From Cladosporium sp. IMV 00045 (taxonomy: Eukaryota > Ascomycota > Dothideomycetes > Cladosporiales > Cladosporiaceae): a stretch of 25,405 nt of DNA. The translations under genes were made by a program, and so were the position numbers. The notes under the pieces are model-generated. The model did no database searches, was not told where the DNA came from, and saw only the letters and a program-made list of their open reading frames with translations. The stretch covers positions 1 to 25,405 of the forward strand of contig MSJI02000713.1 in the NCBI GenBank assembly GCA_001931905.2. Direction: 5' to 3'. Shown piece by piece: positions 19,432 through 25,405 of the stretch. How positions within the stretch are numbered: position 1 is the first letter of the stretch; each line of letters opens with the position of its first letter.

Positions 19432-22400
19432 ATGGATGTCAACCAGGTCCTCGCGGGGACGCTCTCTGCCGGTGAGTTACATCTCAGGAGACTGATATTC
19501 CCATCGGTGAAGTGACGAGACACTGACGCAAGTGATACAGACACCCAGACTCGTTCCGCCGCCGAGCAGCAACTTGCACAGGCCGCCGAGGCAGACTTTG
19601 TAAGTGATAACAGATCGCCAAAAAAAAAAATGAATATCGATGCTAACGTTGCATCCCCTCACAGCAAGGCTACCTCACCACCCTCTCCCGCGAGCTTGCA
19701 AACGAGAGTGCCGAGTCACAAGTCCGCATAGCAGCCGGTCTTGCCCTCAAGAACTCCTTCTCCGCTCGTGACTTCACCCGCCTGCGCGAGGTGCAGACCA
19801 GATGGCTTCAGGGGATTACTCCGCAAATCAAGACGGACGTCAAGGGATTCGCCCTTCAGACACTTCAAAGCGAGGACACAAGAGCTGGGAACTCTGCGGC
19901 ACAATTCATCGCCGCCATCGCCGCCATCGAGCTGCCTCATGACCAGTGGCCAGAGCTCATGCCGACTCTGGTCGAGAACGTCGGAAATGGCAAGGATTCG
20001 ACCAAGAGGAGCAGCCTTCAGACCATTGGCTACGTTTGCGAGACCGACGACTCCGAACTGAGAGACGCCCTCGCTCAGCACAGCAACGCCATCCTCACTG
20101 CTGTCGTTCAGGGTGCACGCAAGGAGGAGCCCAACAATGAGATCCGTGTCGCCGCCATCACCGCTCTCGGTGACTCACTCGAATTCGTCCGTACCAACTT
20201 TGAGAACGAGGGCGAGCGCAACTACATCATGCAGGTCGTCTGCGAGGCCACCCAGGCCAGCGAGTCGCGCATCCAGGAGGGCGCTTACGGCTGCTTGAAC
20301 CGCATCATGGGCCTTTACTACGAGAAGATGAGATTTTACATGGAGAAGGCCCTTTTCGGCCTCACCATCCAGGGCATGAAGAGCGACGAGGAGGACGTCG
20401 CCAAGCTTGCTGTCGAGTTCTGGTGCACTGTCTGCGAGGAGGAAATCAGCATCGAAGACGACAACAGCCAGGCCGAGCAAGAGGGCTCTACCGAGCTCAG
20501 GCCTTACTTCAACTTCGCCCGTGTGGCGACTATGGAGGTTGTCCCGGTTTTGCTCGAGCTCATGGCCAAGCAGGACGAGGACGCCACCGACGACGAGTAC
20601 AATGTTTCCCGCGCCGCCTACCAGTGTGTTCAGCTTTGGTCTCAGGCTGTCGGCAGCCAGGTCGTCCCGCCAATTCTCAGCTTCGTCGAGAAGCACCTTC
20701 GCGCCGAGGATTGGCACTACCGTGATGCCGCCGTCTCTGCTTTTGGCGCCATGATGGAGGGCCCTGATGAGGGCACCCTTGACCCTCTCGTCAAGCAGGC
20801 TCTTCCTGTCCTCATCGAGATGATGAACGACCAGGTCGTCCAGGTCAAGGACTCTGTTGCTTTCGCTCTTGGCCGTGTCTGCGAGGCTTCCTACGAATCT
20901 ATCGATGAGGAGAACCTCACCAAGCTCATCACTGCGCTTTTTGGTGGTCTCGGATCTCACCCCAAGATGGCCAGCAGCTGCTGCTGGGCTCTCATGAACT
21001 TGGCAGACCGCTTCGCTGGTGAGCCTGGTTGCGAGACCAACGCCCTCTCCCAGCACTGGCAGGCAAGCGCTGGTCACCTCCTCCAGGTCACCGAGTCTAC
21101 CCAGGACAACCAGCTGCGCACTGCTGCTTACGAGGTACTCAACGCTTTCATCACCAACGCCGCCAACGACTCTGTCCACCTTGTCGCTGGCCTCAGTGAT
21201 GTTGTCATCGAGCGTCTTGAGAAGACCATCCCCATGCAGCAGCAGGTCGTCTCGGTTGAAGACCGCCTCACCCTCGAGGAGATCCAGACTTCCCTCACCT
21301 CCGTCATCCTCACCATTATCCAGCGTCTGGAGAAGGAGATCGCTCCCCTTGCCGACCGCATCATGCAGCTCTTGCTCTCCCTCCTGCAGTCTCTCCCTGC
21401 CAAGAGCTCAGTCCCCGACACTGTCCTTGGTGCCATCAGTGCTCTGGCCAACGTTCTCGAGGCCGACTTTGAGAAGTACATGCAGGCTTTTGTTCCCTTC
21501 CTGCTGAGCGCTCTCAACAACCAGGAGGAGCCGGCCATCTGTTCCGTCGCCATTGGCCTCGTCAGCGATATCAGCCGTGGTCTTGAGGAGAAGGTCCAGC
21601 CTTTCTGCGACCAATTCATGAACTCCCTCCTCAACAACCTGCGCAGCAACCTTCTCGGCAACCAATTCAAGCCCGCCATCCTGCAGTGCTTTGGTGACAT
21701 TGCTCAGGCCATTGGTGGTGCTTTCGAGACTTACCTCTCTGTCGTCGGTCAGGTCCTTCAGCAGGCTGCTGGTATCTCCGCCCAGGAGGAGACCAACTTT
21801 GAGATGCTCGACTACATAGTTTCGCTCCGCGAGGGTATTATGGATGCCTGGGACGGTGTCATCATCGCCATGCGTGCTGGAAACAAGGTGCAGCTCCTTC
21901 AGCCTTACGTCGAGTCTATGTTCCAGCTCCTCTCTCAGGTCTACCAGGACCCTAACCGCACTGAGGGTCTTCTTCGCTCCAGCATGGGCGTTGTTGGGTG
22001 AGTTTGCTTGAGATTGTCATTATTATTTAATTTAGTTCTCTGCTAACACGTTTCACAGCGACATCTCCGAGGCCTTCCCTAACGGCGAGTTTGCCAACCT
22101 CTTCCGCGCCGACTGGCTCACTCAGATGGCCCGCGACACTCGCTCATCTAAGGACTTCTCTTCTCGCACTCAGGACACTGCTCGCTGGGCACGCGACCAG
22201 ATTAAGCGTCAGTCTGGTAAGTTTTGAAGCTTCGTCAAGGATATCACGTGCTGTGTCGTCAGAGTTGGCCCACTTCTCACTGTGACATCCATTGTGCTCT
22301 ACCTTGATGACGGCGCCTTATCTGCATCAATATCCGAACATTTTTACTGACTTATAGCGAAGCTGCCACCGGCAACGCCATGTCTTAAGTGCTCAAGCAA

Positions 22401-22434
22401 GTTTGAGATCCCATCTCCAGTCCTGGCAATATAG
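19432..22434 (+). CDS. KAP95: Importin subunit beta-1 (karyopherin, Kap95)
   Basis: This nuclear import receptor carries importin-alpha/NLS cargo through the pore and releases it on Ran-GTP binding. Exons are 19432-19471, 19541-19599, 19665-21997, 22059-22216 and a last exon from 22358. The protein is about 888 residues (yeast Kap95 861, human 876), all HEAT repeats. The N-terminus reads MDVNQVLAGTLSADTQTRSA, then LANESAESQVRIAAGLALKN and KTDVKGFALQTL. An acidic loop (AKQDEDATDDEYNVSRAAYQ) is conserved in the family, as is EDWHYRDAAVSAFGAMMEGP. Codons are strongly C-biased, as in GAPDH. The C-terminal end is uncertain. With the GTAAGT donor at 22217 and the TACTGAC...TTATAG acceptor the tail reads SAKLPPATPC...VLAI with stop at 22432. 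A weaker donor at 22212 would give EAATGNAMS ending at 22388. Confidence 0.95.
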
Positions 22435-23383
22435 GCATTTCAGCCATATGAGTACGAGCCAGAATGGAGGCCCGCTTCCCCAAGCAAACACCATTCCCAC
22501 CAAGGTCGCATCGTCAACGCTACCACGTGCAATTCGGGGCTCCGCATGAACCCCTTGCAAGTCTCTATTCGAGTTCTTGCTCGGACCCTCCATCCGCACG
22601 CTTTTGCCCGCGACGACCGCACCGTGCACCACGATACATCCCCTCGTACGCACATCCATCATCACTTATCCCCCCAAATACCCCCAATCCCACGACCCTT
22701 ACAGCATCAAGTATGCCTTTTGCACGACAACGCCGTCCATGATGATTTTCACGGCTTTACACAAACCCCGAATTCAACACTTCCGATACCCCCGCCTTTT
22801 TGTGGCTGTCAACATCTCGCCATTCCGGCCCGGTCTTGCGATGGTTTTCTTGCGTCTGTCGAGATGCACAGCGAACGGAAAGGACACGAGCGGAGACATG
22901 AGAGGCAACGGCCAGGGTTTCTACGTCACGTATTCCGGTCTTGGAAGGACGCGCTACTTAATTCCTCTTGAGCCGCCGCTTTTCGATCGGGAATACTTGG
23001 CGAGCCACTTCTTCCATGGGATACACTTACACGGATGTTTTTCTCTGGACCTGGGGTCGCTTTTTTTTTTTTCGTAGTAATCACCTTTCTTCCACCATAT
23101 ACACCCTTTACCCTGTTATAACTATCATCGATTTCATTTATGTTTCCCTCTCTTCGTGATGTGATGGCGCTTCGTGTTTTCTGTTGGTGTTGAAGTGCTG
23201 GGCGAGTGGGATGTTGTCCATTTACATTGCTCAATGCCCAGCTCTTGCTTGATGGCTAATCAACAGTTCCGATATCAATCCTTACTGATGTTAGAGCTGC
23301 GTTTCGACGCTCTATTCGCGAAACCCTAGCAATATCAAGAAAGTTACACACAGCTAACCTCCCAACTCTTCTTCTCTCTACAG
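22435..23383. other. Intergenic or leader region downstream of importin-beta
   Basis: About 950 bases with no recognisable gene. Open forward frames (for example 22577-23077) have skewed, leader-like composition. A run of about 14 T lies at 23051-23064. The 3' end holds a good branch site and acceptor (GCTAACCTCC...CTCTACAG at 23353-23383), so part of the region is probably an intron and first exon of the next gene. Confidence 0.45.
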
Positions 23384-24075
23384 GTCCAACTCCGACTCAA
23401 ACACCCCACCTAGGCAAAAGACCACGCAACCCGCACCTCCAACTCTCGCCACCTCAGTACTCCCCCGATCCTGAAGAAGATGAAGAAGCAACAGCTGCGA
23501 AGATCGCCAGAACCTTCCAGCAACAGCAATCCCCACTGGTTCGAGACTTCGCCGCACCACCAACACCGCCTCTCCGTCCAACAGTCTCGGGACATCTCTA
23601 CGACGTTCCCTCGATGCCGACGGATAGGGGAAGCCCTTTCTGCCCCTTCCCTTACCCCCAACACAACGTTCAGTTGCAGACTCGCTTGGAGGGAGGGAGG
23701 TCTTTGCTTACACCTCTGCCCGTTGATTCTGGTCCCGGTCCTCATGTGGATGCTATTAATGCTGCCGGCGGTGCCGTCCAGCCCACGACACCGCACGACC
23801 AACACCTCAAAGAGCGCCCCGACCTCGCCGTCACGGCGGAGTGGATCCGTAACGGTTTGGCGCAGAGTGTGATGGGGCAAGACGCTTTGGGGAGGTTCGT
23901 GGGTTGGGATGGGAGACTGCTCGGGACGGGAGGGGAGTGCAGTCATGAGTGGAATGAAGAGGAGGAGCGGAGGGAGAGCGAGGTTTTGGAGCGGGTGAGG
24001 AGAAATGGGAGGTGGAGTTATATGGGGATGAGGAGGGGGGAGGGTGGGGAGGGAGGGGAGGGAGGGGAGGGTTGA
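23384..24075 (+). CDS. Unrecognised protein, 5' exon not resolved
   Basis: After the acceptor at 23383 a frame is open for about 230 codons to TGA 24073-24075. It reads PTPTQTPHLGKRPRNPHLQL, an acidic DPEEDEEATAAKIARTFQQQ, PHVDAINAAGGAVQPTTPHD, the most protein-like stretch AVTAEWIRNGLAQSVMGQDA with LGRFVGWDGRLLG, a charged EWNEEEERRESEVLERVRRN helix, and an (EGG)n tail. The first in-frame ATG is 23614 (153 residues), but coding character begins earlier. A possible first exon starts at ATG 23252 (MANQQFRYQSLLMLELR) and would need a weak GTTTCG donor at 23300. No family was recognised. It looks like a Pezizomycotina-specific, largely disordered protein with one folded segment. Confidence 0.6.
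24028..24072 (+). repeat. G-rich tandem repeat (GGGGAGGGA type)
   Basis: Runs of three to six G separated by single A or T form repeated GGGGAGGGA-like units at the 3' end of the preceding frame, coding Glu-Gly-Gly repeats. Several G-tracts in close order fit the pattern of a G-quadruplex on the coding strand. Confidence 0.7.
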
Positions 24076-24718
24076 GAGGGGGCGTTTGGATGGGGTTGGA
24101 TGTTGTGGTTTTGATTGGATTGTTTGCTTTGGATTGTTGGATTGTTGGGTTTGGGGTTTTGGATAGGAGGGAGGGGAAGTTGTTGCTTGTTTGTTGGTCT
24201 TTTCGTGCACTTTTGGCTATTGGACTTTTGGATACTTGGGTATGTTCTTTGGAAACTGCGTCGGACTCTTGGAAATTAGATACCTTCGTTTGGGACTTGG
24301 TTTGGAATTCACCGAGGTATCGTTAGGAAAGAGTAGGTGCTGCAAGAGCTTCATTAGTAAGGCTCTCTCTTAATGAACATTCACAATTTTATTTCTGTGT
24401 CTGTATGAGTTTCATATGCTGCGAACGGTCATTCTGAGCATTCGATGTCTGCAAATCACCTAAAGTTACATTATCTTATCTCCTGTCCGCATATCGTTGT
24501 CTATTGTCAGACGATTGAGTTTATCTCAAGGCAAATTCCGCAACCGAGGAGGGGCAACGTCATCGCCTGCTAACTTCACCCACCACGGAGCAGAGGGCGC
24601 AGCAGTGAACCCTCATTATAGGCCGGAGGTGGTAGGCGCTCACTCCTTTCATAGGAAGACACTCCTTGACCTTCTTCCTCTTCACGGAAGCAAAAAGAAA
24701 AAGAGATATTATACGGCC
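24076..24718. other. Intergenic region with GT-rich 3' flank
   Basis: From 24076 to about 24190 the forward strand is almost devoid of C and is made of GGATT, GTTTG and TTGG motifs. The rest is unremarkable. The last 60 bases (CTTCTTCCTCTTC, then AGAAAAAGAG) precede the ATG at 24719. Confidence 0.5.
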
Positions 24719-25405
24719 ATGGACAAATTCAAAGGCCTAGCCAAAGGCGGCTGGCACCCTCCGGGCGACCCGTCCATCTCGCGCAAGACGTGGAAGTCGG
24801 ATTTGAAAGGCATGGCCACTGGCCAGAAGAAACCGGACGCATATGAGGAGGCGCGGAATCATCAATCTAGACCGCTGGCTTCGTTGCAGGATCGTGAGTT
24901 GTTCACTTCATTGATTACAAGGGCGGGCTCGCGAAGTGCTGACGGATTGTCTAGCTTCTTCTTTTGGTCCTCCGCCTAAACATTCTGCTTATTATGGTGC
25001 GAACGCCGGTGCCTCGCCTTCACCGAATCGAGCGATCACCGCGGGACCTTCGACGGGTGGGGGAAGTGTTGGAGGTGGAAGTGTAGGAGGTGGTGGTGGA
25101 GGCGGACTAGGTGGTCCAGTGCCGGCTCCCAGATATCAGACACAGCAGCAACAAGCAGAAGAAGAGGAAGAGACCAAACCACCACCCGGACCATACCGTA
25201 TGAACACCTCGGGCTTGAGGACGGATAATCTACCACCGCCTCCTTTGAGGAGAAACAGCCCGGGTACATCAAGTCCAGGTCCAGCTCCACCTGCAAGAGG
25301 AAGACCACCTCCAGCTCTGCCAGGCCGGGCACAGGCGCCTTCTCCGGTGACAGCATCACCAGGACCGCCGCCTCCAACACGCACAACAAGCGGAAGACCA
25401 CCACC
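24719..25405 (+). CDS. Proline/glycine-rich protein, N-terminal part (cut by window end)
   Basis: Exon 1 is 24719-24893 and exon 2 runs from 24955 beyond the window, across a 61-base intron (GTGAGT donor, GCTGAC branch, CTAG acceptor). The start GGCCATGGAC has good context. The N-terminus MDKFKGLAKGGWHPPGDPSI with SRKTWKSDLKGMATG, followed after the splice by DPSSFGPPPKHSAYYG, resembles a conserved Pezizomycotina family that I remember as annotated AIM3-like or actin-patch related; this memory is not firm. After it come a Gly/Ser run, a Gln/Glu run (QTQQQQAEEEEE), PPPGPYRMNTSGL and long Pro-rich stretches such as PPPALPGR and PGPPPPTR. Such stretches are candidate ligands for SH3 or profilin-type domains. 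At least 208 residues are visible. Confidence 0.75.

Noticed and set aside
20175..21179. 334-codon minus-strand open frame opposite importin-beta
   Set aside because: It is a shadow of the C-ending codons of KAP95. The forward frame is unambiguous.
22577..23077. 166-codon forward open frame after importin-beta
   Set aside because: Composition is leader-like, it ends in a poly-T run translated as Phe, and no domain or splice signals support it.
23410..24210. 266-codon minus-strand open frame opposite the unrecognised gene
   Set aside because: It starts with Pro/Gln/Ser-rich codons produced by the antisense of the G-rich tract. The forward frame has better coding texture and a proper acceptor.

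Overview
The window reads as nuclear DNA of a filamentous ascomycete. Genes are closely spaced, and most are split by short introns of about 49-80 nt with GT(A/G)AG(T) donors and CTAAC/CTGAC-type branch points. GAPDH and importin-beta use strongly C-ending codons. Protein families and intron style suggest Pezizomycotina, possibly Dothideomycetes; the class is inferred from general resemblance only. No rRNA, tRNA, CRISPR array, transposon or viral gene was seen.

Layout. 24-1089 (+): 3' part of glyceraldehyde-3-phosphate dehydrogenase (GAPDH). 2621-4530 (+): secreted serine carboxypeptidase of family S10. 4779-5798 (+): F-box protein with Cys clusters. About 6112-8227: two decayed genes pointing away from each other, followed by a repeat-bearing non-coding stretch to 8984. 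8985-10011 (-): secreted S1/P1 zinc nuclease. 10512-10997 (+): GFA-domain (Mss4-like) protein. 11111-11704 (-): small cupin. 12231-14162 (-): second S10 carboxypeptidase, seven introns, with an apparent one-base frameshift. 14922-15798 (-): intracellular LysM protein with a zinc cluster. 16558-18018 (+): SUR2-type sphinganine C4-hydroxylase. 19432 to about 22434 (+): importin-beta (Kap95). About 23384-24075 (+): unrecognised protein. 24719 to the window end (+): proline-rich protein, truncated by the window edge.

The genes fall into two groups. Housekeeping genes (GAPDH, hydroxylase, importin-beta) occupy the flanks. The middle, about 2.6-14.2 kb, is more accessory: two secreted acid carboxypeptidases, a secreted nuclease, a cupin, a GFA protein, an F-box protein and gene relics. 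The secreted enzymes would together release amino acids and nucleotides or phosphate outside the cell. Shared regulation is not shown by the sequence.

The most notable direct observations are: two GC-AG introns confirmed by reading frame in conserved proteins; a single-base frameshift inside an otherwise complete carboxypeptidase; a divergent pair of decayed genes with repeat-like 3' debris; and a perfect mirror-symmetric T/G tract. I did not find convincing evidence of a wholly new biological system.
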